Below are positions 27,946-37,024 of a DNA stretch of 64,000 nucleotides, piece after piece; position 1 is the first letter of the stretch, and every line of letters begins with the position of its first letter. The notes beneath the pieces were generated by a model. The model had not been told where the DNA came from and did no database searches. It saw only the letters and a program-made list of their open reading frames with translations. A program made the position numbers and the translations under genes. The stretch is from contig NZ_JAHXBU010000043.1 in assembly GCF_020178975.1 (NCBI RefSeq), forward strand, positions 62,001-126,000. The letters are read 5' to 3'. The DNA comes from Cesiribacter sp. SM1. GTDB taxonomy: Bacteria > Bacteroidota > Bacteroidia > Cytophagales > Cyclobacteriaceae.

Positions 27946-29244
27946 TTAAAAGAGGTATTGAAAGCCTGTACCCAGGTAAGCATAGCGGTGTTCCGGTGTT
28001 TTATCCATCCTGTCGCCCCACACATAGTGCATGCTGAGTTTAAGCTTATCCTTGTTGAGCAGGTAGTTGAGTCCTACATCATATACCTTCTGGTCGGTAG
28101 CGCCGGTTAAGCTGTTCTGCCCCCAGGTATCTCCAAATTCGCTGGCCTGCTGGCCGGAATACATGGCAGCTGCCTGCAACACTTTACCATTTTTCAGCTC
28201 AAAGTTGTAGCCCAGTTTATAGGTGTACACCTTATCGGTGGTGGAGGCAGTCTGCTGTTCGTCCAGGTCGCTGTTTTCTACCGGCAGAAAGCTGTTTCTG
28301 TACAGCCAGTCGTATTCAACAGTAAAATCCCAGCCCCCCCAGTTAGCCAGCAGGTCGGCACCATAAAAACTGTTACGCTTAAATACCTGTGTTTCGCCCT
28401 GGTAGGTACTGTTGAGGCCAAGGGTTATGCCTTTGCGTTTACCATAGTAAGAGTGGGTGTAGCCCAGCCCCCATTTTTCCATTTCAGGATCTCCCAGGGT
28501 AAAAGCCACTCTTGAAGCCAGCATGGGCAGAGATGCTGCACCATCACCGGTCAGCTTTTCACCAGACATATCAAACAGGCCTATGTTATAGTTAAAGCTC
28601 CAGCCGCTGGCTTTGTGCAAACCGCCCAGGTTAAGGCCTAGCTCCCTGCCGGTGCCCCTGGCAATTGTATGAGCCCTGGGCTGAAAGTTAGAGAGTGACT
28701 TCTCGAATGAAGGGGTTTTGAAAGCAGCCGTCATGTGCTCCCGGCCTACCTGTGGTCTGAAGTAACCGGCAGCAAGATTGAGCATTGGTTTGTGGGTCCA
28801 GGCTACAAAGGCTTCCCAGAGGAAAAAATCGTGATTATCATCAGGGTTAGGACTTCCGTTACCTGCGGTTTCCTTATCCCTGCCAATGCCATCGTAGGCA
28901 AAGGCTACATTGAAGGCAATGTTTTCCTGCAGCTTACCTTTTACACCCAGGCGACCCCTTCTGATATACAGGTCATTTCTGCTTTCCTGTTCCTGCTCAC
29001 CAAGTGATTCAAAGGTATAAACATTCCAAAGCTGCAGGCTCTGGGTAATTTCTATCTTCTTTCCATCAGCCTTAAGGGCCTTAGGCTCCTGCATCTTTTT
29101 CCAGATGCTGGCAGAGTCTTTGCCTACTTCCTGTTCCTGGGCAAATAATGCATCGGTATTGTATGTGCACAATGCCCCCAGCAGCACAACTGCCTTAGAA
29201 AAATGAGCAGCATTGTATATATTTTTAGTTATAGCTGAAATCAT
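27946..29244 (-). CDS. Outer-membrane porin (phosphate-selective porin O/P family)
   Basis: 432 residues. An N-terminal export segment (KAVVLLGALCTYNTDALFAQ) is followed by a coil-like stretch and a 16-strand-type barrel ending AYLGTGFQYLF with the terminal phenylalanine. NDLYIRRGRLGVKGKLQENI, AWTHKPMLNLAAGYFRPQVG and HYVWGDRMD belong to the OprO/OprP pattern. The solute is not predictable; the family includes phosphate and pyrophosphate porins. It lies inside the chemotaxis cluster, 18 bases before cheR, so it is probably co-transcribed. Confidence 0.85.
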   Translation of the reverse strand: MISAITKNIYNAAHFSKAVVLLGALCTYNTDALFAQEQEVGKDSASIWKKMQEPKALKADGKKIEITQSLQLWNVYTFESLGEQEQESRNDLYIRRGRLGVKGKLQENIAFNVAFAYDGIGRDKETAGNGSPNPDDNHDFFLWEAFVAWTHKPMLNLAAGYFRPQVGREHMTAAFKTPSFEKSLSNFQPRAHTIARGTGRELGLNLGGLHKASGWSFNYNIGLFDMSGEKLTGDGAASLPMLASRVAFTLGDPEMEKWGLGYTHSYYGKRKGITLGLNSTYQGETQVFKRNSFYGADLLANWGGWDFTVEYDWLYRNSFLPVENSDLDEQQTASTTDKVYTYKLGYNFELKNGKVLQAAAMYSGQQASEFGDTWGQNSLTGATDQKVYDVGLNYLLNKDKLKLSMHYVWGDRMDKTPEHRYAYLGTGFQYLF

Positions 29245-29294
29245 ACTTTGAACATTAAATCCGGAATTTATAGGTGGCCATTAGCCTAAATTGC

Positions 29295-30065
29295 TTAGTT
29301 AGTTTCGAAGGCTATGCCTCCATTCAGATAAAACTTTGGAGTATTGCCATCGTAGCCCAAACCGCTTACCAGTTCAAGTTTAAGATGGGGAACAGGTCTG
29401 ATAAACATACCCAGGTTTACCCCTAGCTCATGATAGTCTTGTAGCCAGGCATTCCAGGCTTCTGCAAATACTTCTACCTTTTCTGTTGCCTGGCAGCCAA
29501 AGGTGAGGGTGTTATCACCCTGCCAGCCCTTACTGCCTGCAGTGCTGCTTATGCCTGAGTTAAGCGAAAGGGTATTCCTTGCATCAAGAGTTTTATCACT
29601 GAGCAATCTGAATGACAACTGGGTCTCTGAAAGCTCATAATGCCTGCTGCCGGTTTCCATTAGTCCTAGCATCACTATCAAGCCTGTCTGTGGCAGTTGT
29701 TTGCCTTCGTTAACCAAAGCCAGCTTACCACCAAAGGAGAGGTAGTTTAAACCTGCCAGCGATTCTCCTCTTTCCAGAGAAGTTTCATCTAACTGGCTGG
29801 ATACAAGATATTCAGTGGCGATTCTGAATTCAGAAAACGAATTAACCCTACGCCTTATCAGCAGGCTTGGCAAACCATAGGTGCTGTTCCTGTAAATACT
29901 GCTCCTGTTTAGAGCAAAATTTACGCCTGCTTCCAGCGCCCACTTTTTCTCTGGCACCAGCTGTGATGCCTCTCCTAAACCAATTCTTTCGGTTAGAGAA
30001 CTTTCTACTTTAGCCATTGCAGGTGCACATAAGAGAAGTAAAGCAAAGAGTAAAGTTCGTCTCAT
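29295..30065 (-). CDS. Predicted outer-membrane beta-barrel protein
   Basis: 256 residues. The signal peptide is MRRTLLFALLLLCAPAMA. Repeating two-residue-alternation strands follow (KWALEAGVNFALNRSS, FRIATEYLVSS, LSFGGKLALVNEG, KLELVSGLGYDG), ending NGGIAFETN. It resembles barrels annotated as transporter or MetA-pathway proteins, but no family can be named with confidence. It is 50 bases upstream of the porin gene and 60 bases downstream of chemoreceptor 2. Confidence 0.7.
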   Translation of the reverse strand: MRRTLLFALLLLCAPAMAKVESSLTERIGLGEASQLVPEKKWALEAGVNFALNRSSIYRNSTYGLPSLLIRRRVNSFSEFRIATEYLVSSQLDETSLERGESLAGLNYLSFGGKLALVNEGKQLPQTGLIVMLGLMETGSRHYELSETQLSFRLLSDKTLDARNTLSLNSGISSTAGSKGWQGDNTLTFGCQATEKVEVFAEAWNAWLQDYHELGVNLGMFIRPVPHLKLELVSGLGYDGNTPKFYLNGGIAFETN

Positions 30066-30125
30066 AAGCCTGCAGTTAAGTAAGTAAAAAAAGCCACCGA
30101 TTTTAGCCAGTGGCTTAGATTAGTT

Positions 30126-31796
30126 CTACAACTTTTCAAAGTCGCTGTCCATGCTATCGTGGCCATTCAGCTCCAGCTGAAGCCCGGTTTTAGCAGTAGC
30201 TGCTTTCTTAGATATTCTGCTGCTGTTGCCATTCAGGTGCACCACCGGCACACTTTTTCTTTTCTTGCTGCTGCTGGTTCTGCTCTGGTTCTGATGGCCG
30301 ATATTGAAGAAACTAACGGTGTCCTTCAGCTGATCGGCCTGTGAATAAAGCTCCTCTGATCCCGATGCCATCTCTTCTGCAGATGCTGCATTTTGCTGGA
30401 TGATCTGGTTAAGCTGCTGAATGGCTCCGTTCACCTGCTCTGCGCCTGCATTCTGCTCCAGCGAAGCGGCTGTGATCTCCTGCACCAGGCGCGCTGTTTT
30501 CTGGATGTTTGGCACGATCTGCTCCAGCAGTTTACCTGATTTATCGGCAATGGCTACGGATGTGGACGAAAGCTCGTTGATCTCGTTGGCTGCCAGCTGA
30601 CTCCGCTCTGCAAGCCTTCTTACCTCTGCGGCCACCACGGCAAAGCCTTTGCCATGCTCCCCTGCACGGGCTGCTTCCACAGCTGCATTAAGGGCCAGCA
30701 GGTTAGTCTGCCTTGCTATTTCGCCAATGATGGTGATCTTCTCGGCGATCTTCTTCATAGAATCTACCGTCTGGTTCACTGCCTTGCTGCCTTCCTGCAC
30801 ATCTTCTGCGGCCTGCAGGGCTATCTTTTCGGTCTGCTGGGCATTATCAGTATTCTGCTGAATATTAGCGGCCATCTCTTCCATGGAAGAGGATACTTCT
30901 TCGGCAGAGGCTGCCTGTTCTGTTGCTCCCTCGCTCATCTGCTGCGAAGAACCAGACATTTGCTGCGAAGCAGATGCTATGTTGTCTGCTGCGGTAGTTA
31001 CAGAGCCTATCACATCCTTAAGCTTCTCCACCATGCTCTTCAGATTCAGGAGCAAAGTACCTACCTCATCTTTGTTCTTTACCTCAATGGCTACCGTGAG
31101 ATCTCCGGCAGATATTGACTGCACTGCCTTGTTGGCTTGATTGATGGAGTTTACAATGCTAACAATAATCCAGGTAGACATGACAAGAGCGACCAGTATC
31201 CCTGTAACTAAAGCAGCTAGCATCATATTTTTGCCATCTGCGTAAATTATATCAGAATCATCAGAAACCTCTAACAGCTCTTTTTTATTGTTTTTTACCC
31301 TTGAGTAGGCTTGTTCAATTGCGGCTGCAGCGGTTTCTCTTGCAGTTGTAGTAGATAATTCATACGCTTCAGCTTTTGATGAATCTGTGTTTACAGTAAC
31401 TGCAAGATTTCTTATTTTTTTAAAAACCTTTAAGTAATCATTCCACCTCTCTTCGAAAACAGCCACATCTTCCCGTCCCCCCTCATCTTCAACAGATTTC
31501 AGTTCTTCCAGCCTGTCATTCATTGCTATTAGGCGCTGATCAACCTCACCAACAAGCTCCTGTAATGTTGCCTTGTCTTTGGTGAGAATTAAATCTTTTT
31601 CACGCTTGGTGATAAATTGTGCGTCCTCGGCTAGCTGGCTGGACAATAATAGTTTCTGTGAACTTTCAAAAACTATAAAATCAATTCTTTCATTGAGCAC
31701 AAAAGTATTGGCTGCCCCTAAATAGTAAACAAAGCTCATAAGCCCTATTAGTACTACAAAGGCTAGAATTAATCTAGTTCTAATTTTAAGATTCAT
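30126..31796 (-). CDS. Methyl-accepting chemotaxis protein 2
   Basis: 556 residues with the same plan as the other receptors: membrane segment (~8-28), periplasmic helical sensor, second segment (~190-212), HAMP and signalling hairpin with [18 protein letters not shown]. The tail ends [10 protein letters not shown], like receptor 3 but with Leu in place of the last aromatic residue. The periplasmic part differs from receptors 1 and 3, so the input differs, while the cytoplasmic half is nearly the same. It lies between receptor 3 and the outer-membrane genes. Confidence 0.96.
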   Translation of the reverse strand: MNLKIRTRLILAFVVLIGLMSFVYYLGAANTFVLNERIDFIVFESSQKLLLSSQLAEDAQFITKREKDLILTKDKATLQELVGEVDQRLIAMNDRLEELKSVEDEGGREDVAVFEERWNDYLKVFKKIRNLAVTVNTDSSKAEAYELSTTTARETAAAAIEQAYSRVKNNKKELLEVSDDSDIIYADGKNMMLAALVTGILVALVMSTWIIVSIVNSINQANKAVQSISAGDLTVAIEVKNKDEVGTLLLNLKSMVEKLKDVIGSVTTAADNIASASQQMSGSSQQMSEGATEQAASAEEVSSSMEEMAANIQQNTDNAQQTEKIALQAAEDVQEGSKAVNQTVDSMKKIAEKITIIGEIARQTNLLALNAAVEAARAGEHGKGFAVVAAEVRRLAERSQLAANEINELSSTSVAIADKSGKLLEQIVPNIQKTARLVQEITAASLEQNAGAEQVNGAIQQLNQIIQQNAASAEEMASGSEELYSQADQLKDTVSFFNIGHQNQSRTSSSKKRKSVPVVHLNGNSSRISKKAATAKTGLQLELNGHDSMDSDFEKL

Positions 31797-32026
31797 AATG
31801 GTAGAAGTCGTTTAATATATCCATGTATTTTATACCAGTATTGAGCCATTAATCTCAGCTTCAAAGACTGCTCTGTATAGCGGCAGAAAAGTATCGCACC
31901 CATTTTATAGGATATTATTACTTTCCCTGATTTTGATACCAGCTAATGAAATGAATTAAGATTTAGACTTACCTACAATGAGTATTTCATCACATACTAT
32001 TATCCGGAGAGATGATTGGTAGAATT

Positions 32027-32054
32027 GGGACTGCAGTATTGCTTCTGCAGTCCC
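32027..32054. other. Hairpin between chemoreceptors 3 and 2
   Basis: Perfect 10-base-pair stem GGGACTGCAG / CTGCAGTCCC with an 8-base loop, without a T run on the minus strand. It lies just after receptor 3 in a 283-base gap and may mark an internal transcript end or processing site. Confidence 0.5.
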
Positions 32055-32079
32055 TCATTCTAAGTACTTCGTTTATTGT

Positions 32080-33750
32080 TTAGAACCTTTCAAAGTCGCT
32101 GTCCATGCTATCGTGGCCATTGAGCTCCAGCTGCAGGCCTGTTTTAGCAGTAGTAGCTTTTTTAGGCACACCGTTACCATTCAGGTGCACGACAGGCACA
32201 TGCTGCTTCTTTCTTTTATTGCTTCTGCTTTGGCTGAACTGGCTCTGGTGGCCTATGTTGAAGAAGCTAACGGTGTCCTTAAGCTGATCGGCCTGTGAAG
32301 AAAGCTCCTCTGATCCCGATGCCATCTCTTCTGCCGAAGCTGCGTTCTGCTGAATTACCTGGTTAAGCTGCTGAATGGCACCATTTACCTGCTCTGCGCC
32401 TGCATTCTGCTCCAGCGAAGCGGCTGTGATCTCCTGCACCAGGCGCGCTGTTTTCTGGATGTTTGGCACAATCTGCTCCAGCAGTTTCCCTGATTTATCG
32501 GCAATGGCTACTGATGAGGACGAAAGCTCGTTGATCTCGTTGGCTGCCAGCTGGCTCCGCTCTGCCAATCTTCTTACTTCTGCGGCCACTACGGCAAAGC
32601 CTTTGCCATGCTCCCCTGCACGGGCTGCTTCTACTGCTGCATTAAGGGCTAAAAGATTTGTCTGCCTTGCTATTTCGCCGATGATGGTGATCTTCTCGGC
32701 AATTTTCTTCATAGAATCTACCGTCTGGTTTACAGAGCGGCTACCCTCCTGAATATCTTCTGCTGCCTGTAGGGCTATCTTTTCGGTCTGCTGGGCATTA
32801 TCAGTATTCTGCTGAATATTAGCGGCCATCTCTTCCATAGAAGAAGATACTTCTTCGGCAGAGGCTGCCTGTTCTGTTGCTCCCTCGCTCATCTGCTGCG
32901 AAGAGCCAGACATTTGCTGGGAGGCAGAGGCAATATTATCGGCTGCTGTGGTTACAGAGCCTATTACCTCCTTGAGCTTCTCTACGGTATTTTTAAGGAA
33001 ATCGAGCAGTTCACCAATTTCGTCTTTGCTGGAGTTGTCTACTTCATAAGTAAGGTTACCCTCCGAAACGGCTTTAAGTGCTTCTTTTGCTTTTGCTATA
33101 GAGGAAGAAATACTAACAATGATCCAGGTAGAAACACCTATTGCAACCAGTACAGATATCACCAGCAGAATGAGCATATTGTTTTTTCCGCTTTCGTAAA
33201 GAACATCTGCTTCCTCATTCGCTGTCACCAAAGCAGCTTCATTCTTTTTTACTATTTTGTTAATGCTTTCTATAGCTGCCCTGGCGTTTTCCCTTGCAGT
33301 ACTGCGCGAGATTAATGCAGCGGCCACCTTAGTAGAATCATTATTGATGGTTACTGCCAGATTTTTAATCTTCTTGTATTCCTTTATGTAGCTCTCCCAG
33401 CTATTGGAGAAATCATCAACAATTTCAACGCCTGCCTCATCAGAAATAGACCTTAATTCTTCTGTACGGCTTTCCAAAATCTTCTGATTCTTTTCAAATT
33501 CTTCTACCAGATAATCCAGCCTGTCTGCCTCCCTGGTCAGAATCATATCTTTCTCCCGCTTTGTTAATAGTTGCACTCCTTCAGCAATTTTACCTGCCAA
33601 GTTCATACGACGAACGTTTAGGTCAATTATAGTACCAAGTCTGCTATTAAGAGTTTCTGTATTGGCGGTTCCTAAATAATACATTGTGCCTGCTATGCTA
33701 ACCAGCAAGACAAAGGCAACAATCAGACGAGCTTTTATAGTGAGTTTCAT
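32080..33750 (-). CDS. Methyl-accepting chemotaxis protein 3
   Basis: 556 residues; membrane segment one (~8-28), periplasmic four-helix sensor, membrane segment two (~192-214), HAMP, and a signalling hairpin with the conserved [11 protein letters not shown] tip. The last residues [12 protein letters not shown] contain DFERF, fitting the x-[HFWY]-x-x-[HFWY] tether that recruits CheR and CheB in other bacteria. It starts 35 bases after cheW, so it belongs to the core cheA-cheW transcript. Confidence 0.96.
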   Translation of the reverse strand: MKLTIKARLIVAFVLLVSIAGTMYYLGTANTETLNSRLGTIIDLNVRRMNLAGKIAEGVQLLTKREKDMILTREADRLDYLVEEFEKNQKILESRTEELRSISDEAGVEIVDDFSNSWESYIKEYKKIKNLAVTINNDSTKVAAALISRSTARENARAAIESINKIVKKNEAALVTANEEADVLYESGKNNMLILLVISVLVAIGVSTWIIVSISSSIAKAKEALKAVSEGNLTYEVDNSSKDEIGELLDFLKNTVEKLKEVIGSVTTAADNIASASQQMSGSSQQMSEGATEQAASAEEVSSSMEEMAANIQQNTDNAQQTEKIALQAAEDIQEGSRSVNQTVDSMKKIAEKITIIGEIARQTNLLALNAAVEAARAGEHGKGFAVVAAEVRRLAERSQLAANEINELSSSSVAIADKSGKLLEQIVPNIQKTARLVQEITAASLEQNAGAEQVNGAIQQLNQVIQQNAASAEEMASGSEELSSQADQLKDTVSFFNIGHQSQFSQSRSNKRKKQHVPVVHLNGNGVPKKATTAKTGLQLELNGHDSMDSDFERF

Positions 33751-33785
33751 ATCCCTGTTAACTTTTCCTCTTTATCTATTTAATA

Positions 33786-34283
33786 TCAAGCCTTTACAGC
33801 CTCTACCTCCTGCTGCAGATTGATGATCTCCTCACTGGCAAAGATTTTATCAACATCCAGCATCATCACAAAATCATCCTCGTTCCTGGCCATTCCCCGA
33901 ATGAAATCTGTACGGAACTTCCCGCCTATGCTTGGGGGAGGCATTAGCTGTGATTCATCCATATCAAAAACTTCCTGCACTGCATCAACCAGTGCGCCAA
34001 CCATCACCTGTTCTTTTGCAACTTGTATGTTGAATACGATGATGCAGGTGTTTACCGAATCAGCTATCTCTTTAAGCCCAAACTTCAGGCGGGCATCTAC
34101 TACAGGCAGCACCGTGCCCCTTAGATTGATGACACCGCGCATAAAGGCGGGTGACTTAGGTATTTTAGTAATATGAGGCACCTCCAGTATCTCTATCACC
34201 TTGTTTACATTTACTCCAAATGTTTCCCTGTCCAGTTTAAAGGACAGGAAGGAGTTAATGGTTTGTTCTGCCACTTTGCTCAT
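33786..34283 (-). CDS. cheW: Chemotaxis coupling protein CheW
   Basis: 165 residues, a single CheW/SH3-like domain: INSFLSFKLDRETFGVNVNKV, ITKIPKSPAFMRGVINLRG, TVLPVVDARLKFGL and MVGALVDAVQEVFDMDESQ, split across strands. It bridges the chemoreceptors and CheA. Its start overlaps the cheA stop by 4 bases (ATGA arrangement), indicating translational coupling that would keep CheA and CheW levels balanced. Confidence 0.97.
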   Translation of the reverse strand: MSKVAEQTINSFLSFKLDRETFGVNVNKVIEILEVPHITKIPKSPAFMRGVINLRGTVLPVVDARLKFGLKEIADSVNTCIIVFNIQVAKEQVMVGALVDAVQEVFDMDESQLMPPPSIGGKFRTDFIRGMARNEDDFVMMLDVDKIFASEEIINLQQEVEAVKA

Positions 34284-36340
34284 ATGTCTATAGTTCTGTT
34301 TTTTGTTATTTCCTGAATTAGTTTTTGTGGGTCCAGTACCAGGGCTACAGTACCATCGCCCATAAGGCTGCCACCGGAAAGGAAGTCCTGCTCCTGGTAA
34401 AATTTACCCAGCGGTTTCAGTACAGCCTGGTATTCCCCGATGATTTCATCTACCAGTAATGCCATGCGCATAGTACCTGTGTGTATCACTACACCAAATG
34501 CATTATTGCTAAGGCTACCGGCAGAAAAAGCCTCTGCCAGGTTAAAGTATATGACCGGCTCCCCATCCAGGATCAGCTGGTTATTTTTGGTATTTAGCAG
34601 ATCTGCCGGCGTTACGGAATAGCTTTTCTCTACAAAGGAGAGTGGCAGCACATAGTCTGTATCTGCTACCCGTACCAGTAGGCCATCTATGATGGAGATG
34701 GTAAGTGGCAGTGCTATGGTTATAGTGGCTCCCTGCCCAACCTTGCTTGCTATGCTTACCTCACCGCGTAATTCTTTGATTTTCTTTTTTACTACATCAA
34801 GGCCTACACCCCTGCCCGAAACAGAGGTTATACTTTGTGCCGTGGAGAAGCCCGGCATAAGGATCAGCTCCAGGCTTTCCTTTTCTGTGAGTACCTGGTC
34901 GGGGCGGATAAGTCCTTTTTCTACTGCTTTATTGCGTACTTTTTCAGACGAAATACCCCTGCCATCGTCCTTAATCTCAATAACCACGTTGGTGCCGGAG
35001 TTAAAGGCTTTCAACAGTATGGTTCCCTGCGGATTTTTGCCCTTGGCGATCCGTTCTGCTTCTGCCTCCAGGCCATGATCTATACAGTTGCGTAAAATAT
35101 GTACCAGGCAGTCGGAGAGACTGTCTATTACATTTTTATCCAGCTCGGTATCCATGCCCTCTGCCTCGAAAGCAATGTTTTTGCCGAGCTCCTGGGAAAG
35201 GTCGCGCACCAGGCGCTTAAAGCGGGTAAGCAGGCTGCCTATGGGCACCAGGCATATATCGAATGTTTTATCCCTTAGCTGACGCGTAATCTTTTCTATC
35301 TCCTCAGCTACCCCTGCCAGCTCTGGCATCATGCTAAGCTCTGCCAGCAACGAGAGCCGTTCCTGGTTTGCCACCAGCTCACTCACCAGGTTCATGAGGT
35401 CATCGAGCTTATCAGAAGCAACCCGTATGCTGGTTACACTTTTCTCTTTTACACCGGAAGCTAGCTGTGCTGTTGTCTCCTGTGCTGTTTCAGGGCTTAC
35501 TACAGGTTTAACTTGGGCGGTAGTCGTTTTCAGCTCACGTACATAAGCCGCAAAAGACTCTTTATCGAGCGCCAGTGCTATTTTGTCGGCTAAAGCTGTT
35601 AACTGCTCTTCTTTTAGATCAGCCAGTAAGTCTCCCTCACCCAATGGCTCTAGCTGCAGCTGGCAAAGCTCTTCCACAAACATGAAAACATCCCGAATAT
35701 CGCCTTCAGGTGCTTCTGTTGCCAGCAGCAACATCCAGGAGAGGTAGCATTGCTGTACATCCAGTTCAGTAAGTGGGGGCAACTGCCCTGTACAGCTAAA
35801 AGACCTGAAACCTCCAAAGCCTGCCAGTTCTTCCAGCAGGTACAGGGGGTTTGATCCGTTCTTCAGCATATCCTGCTGCGGGGCAAAGAAAATAGCCCAG
35901 GTACGCAGAGACTTTCCTGCAGGCGCAGCCGGCATGGCTCTCTCATCTTCTGGGGCAGGCATTTCGTAAAGCAGCTCTGCCGCTCTTTTTAACAGCAGCC
36001 TGTGCGCACCTTCTGTTGCCGGTGTGTTGGTGGTGTCTTCTGTTAAAAGAAGCCTGATATGGTCTACAGACTCCAGGCTAAGCTCAAGCAAAGAGAGCGG
36101 TACGGCCTGTTTGTTGGTGCGGATTGTGTCATAGCCATTCTCCAGCAGGTGAACCAGCTCGCTTACCTGCTGATAGCCGAACATGCCACTGCTGCCCTTC
36201 AGGGTATGCATTACCCGGAAGGCTACCTCCACACCCTCACTGTCGGCTGGATTTTCTTCCAGTAAAAGAAGCGTTTTCTCCAGCTCCAGCAGCAGGTCGT
36301 GGGCTTCCTCCAGGTACTTTTGTTTCAGGTGCTCAATCAT
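34280..36340 (-). CDS. cheA: Chemotaxis histidine kinase CheA
   Basis: 686 residues. Hpt domain (1-110) with phospho-acceptor His45 in VMHTLKGSSG. A CheY-docking-like domain (~145-265) contains TWAIFFAPQQDMLKNGSNPL. Then the dimerisation helices (SDKLDDLMNLVSELVANQERL region, ~300-370), the HATPase domain (HILRNCIDHGLEAEAERIA, IKDDGRGISSEKV, GRGVGLDVVKKKIKEL) and a C-terminal CheW-like domain (~555-686). It phosphorylates the CheY encoded just upstream and CheB. Overlaps of 4 bases link it to both cheY and cheW. Confidence 0.98.
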   Translation of the reverse strand: MIEHLKQKYLEEAHDLLLELEKTLLLLEENPADSEGVEVAFRVMHTLKGSSGMFGYQQVSELVHLLENGYDTIRTNKQAVPLSLLELSLESVDHIRLLLTEDTTNTPATEGAHRLLLKRAAELLYEMPAPEDERAMPAAPAGKSLRTWAIFFAPQQDMLKNGSNPLYLLEELAGFGGFRSFSCTGQLPPLTELDVQQCYLSWMLLLATEAPEGDIRDVFMFVEELCQLQLEPLGEGDLLADLKEEQLTALADKIALALDKESFAAYVRELKTTTAQVKPVVSPETAQETTAQLASGVKEKSVTSIRVASDKLDDLMNLVSELVANQERLSLLAELSMMPELAGVAEEIEKITRQLRDKTFDICLVPIGSLLTRFKRLVRDLSQELGKNIAFEAEGMDTELDKNVIDSLSDCLVHILRNCIDHGLEAEAERIAKGKNPQGTILLKAFNSGTNVVIEIKDDGRGISSEKVRNKAVEKGLIRPDQVLTEKESLELILMPGFSTAQSITSVSGRGVGLDVVKKKIKELRGEVSIASKVGQGATITIALPLTISIIDGLLVRVADTDYVLPLSFVEKSYSVTPADLLNTKNNQLILDGEPVIYFNLAEAFSAGSLSNNAFGVVIHTGTMRMALLVDEIIGEYQAVLKPLGKFYQEQDFLSGGSLMGDGTVALVLDPQKLIQEITKNRTIDI

Positions 36341-36702
36341 CTGATAAGCTTTTGCACAACCCCTACCAGTTTTTCAGGCACAAATGGCTTTACGATCCAG
36401 CCGGTAGCCCCTGCTGCACGTGCTTCTTCTTTACGGCTGGCCTGGCTTTCGGTGGTAAGGAAAAGAATAGGCGTAAACTGGTGTTCAGGCTTGGCACGAA
36501 TGGCCTTAATGAGGCCTATGCCATCCAGGCGGGGCATGTGCAGGTCGGTGATAACCAGCTGAAACTGGCCTTTTTCCAGTATTTGGAGTGCATCTTCGCC
36601 ATCTACAGCTTTTTGAACCTGGTACTGCGCATTTTCCAGGGTAAAACTTACGGCTTCCCGGATGGTTTCAGAATCGTCTACAACTAATATTGATTTTGCC
36701 AT
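36337..36702 (-). CDS. cheY: CheY-type single-domain response regulator
   Basis: 121 residues, receiver domain only. ILVVDDSETIREAVSF carries the acidic pair, LVITDLHMPRLDG the phospho-acceptor Asp53, FLTTES the switch threonine, and GWIVKPFVPEKL the conserved lysine. There is no DNA-binding output, so it acts by protein contact. It lies between the STAS gene and cheA, with a 4-base overlap into cheA, and is probably the main phosphoryl target of CheA. The motility system that it controls is not encoded in this window. Confidence 0.94.
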   Translation of the reverse strand: MAKSILVVDDSETIREAVSFTLENAQYQVQKAVDGEDALQILEKGQFQLVITDLHMPRLDGIGLIKAIRAKPEHQFTPILFLTTESQASRKEEARAAGATGWIVKPFVPEKLVGVVQKLIR

Positions 36703-36704
36703 GG

Positions 36705-37022
36705 CTATTGGAAGTTCTTCTTAAGGATGTGTTCTATTCCGGCAAACTGTATGAAGCTGGTCAATACCGGGTTTACATTTAACTGCAGATAAAAAGACTG
36801 CTGATGCTGTTGCTGATGCTGCTGCAGCGACAGCAACAATTGCAAAAAGGCTACGTCCATCTCTTCTACCTCCCGGAGTTCAAGATGGATTCCGCCCGGC
36901 TGGCTGGCGTAGGCCAGCAGTTCGGCATGCAGCGCGCGGACATTTCGTATGTTAAGGCTGCCGCTTAGCTGTAGCCTGGCCGGTTTGCCTGATTGTATAT
37001 CGGTGGTGAGGCTGTAGCTCAT
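36705..37022 (-). CDS. STAS-domain protein of the chemotaxis operon
   Basis: 105 residues forming one STAS (anti-sigma-factor-antagonist-like) domain: ARLQLSGSLNIRNVRALHAEL and IHLELREVEEMDVAFLQLLL, ending QFAGIEHILKKNF. SpoIIAA-type antagonists have a phosphorylatable serine after the aspartate (DS); here the pair is DV, so serine phosphorylation at that site is excluded. A glutamine/histidine-rich loop (LQQHQQQHQQSF) follows. The gene is 2 bases from both neighbours, which ties it to chemotactic signalling. The partner is unknown; the PAS sensor or the CheZ-like protein are candidates. Confidence 0.82.
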   Translation of the reverse strand: MSYSLTTDIQSGKPARLQLSGSLNIRNVRALHAELLAYASQPGGIHLELREVEEMDVAFLQLLLSLQQHQQQHQQSFYLQLNVNPVLTSFIQFAGIEHILKKNFQ

Positions 37023-37024
37023 AG

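Noticed and set aside
25356-33750. Repeated DNA in the three receptor genes as a possible mobile element or tandem repeat
   Set aside because: The repeats coincide exactly with the receptor signalling domains and have no terminal inverted repeats or transposase; they are paralogous coding sequence.
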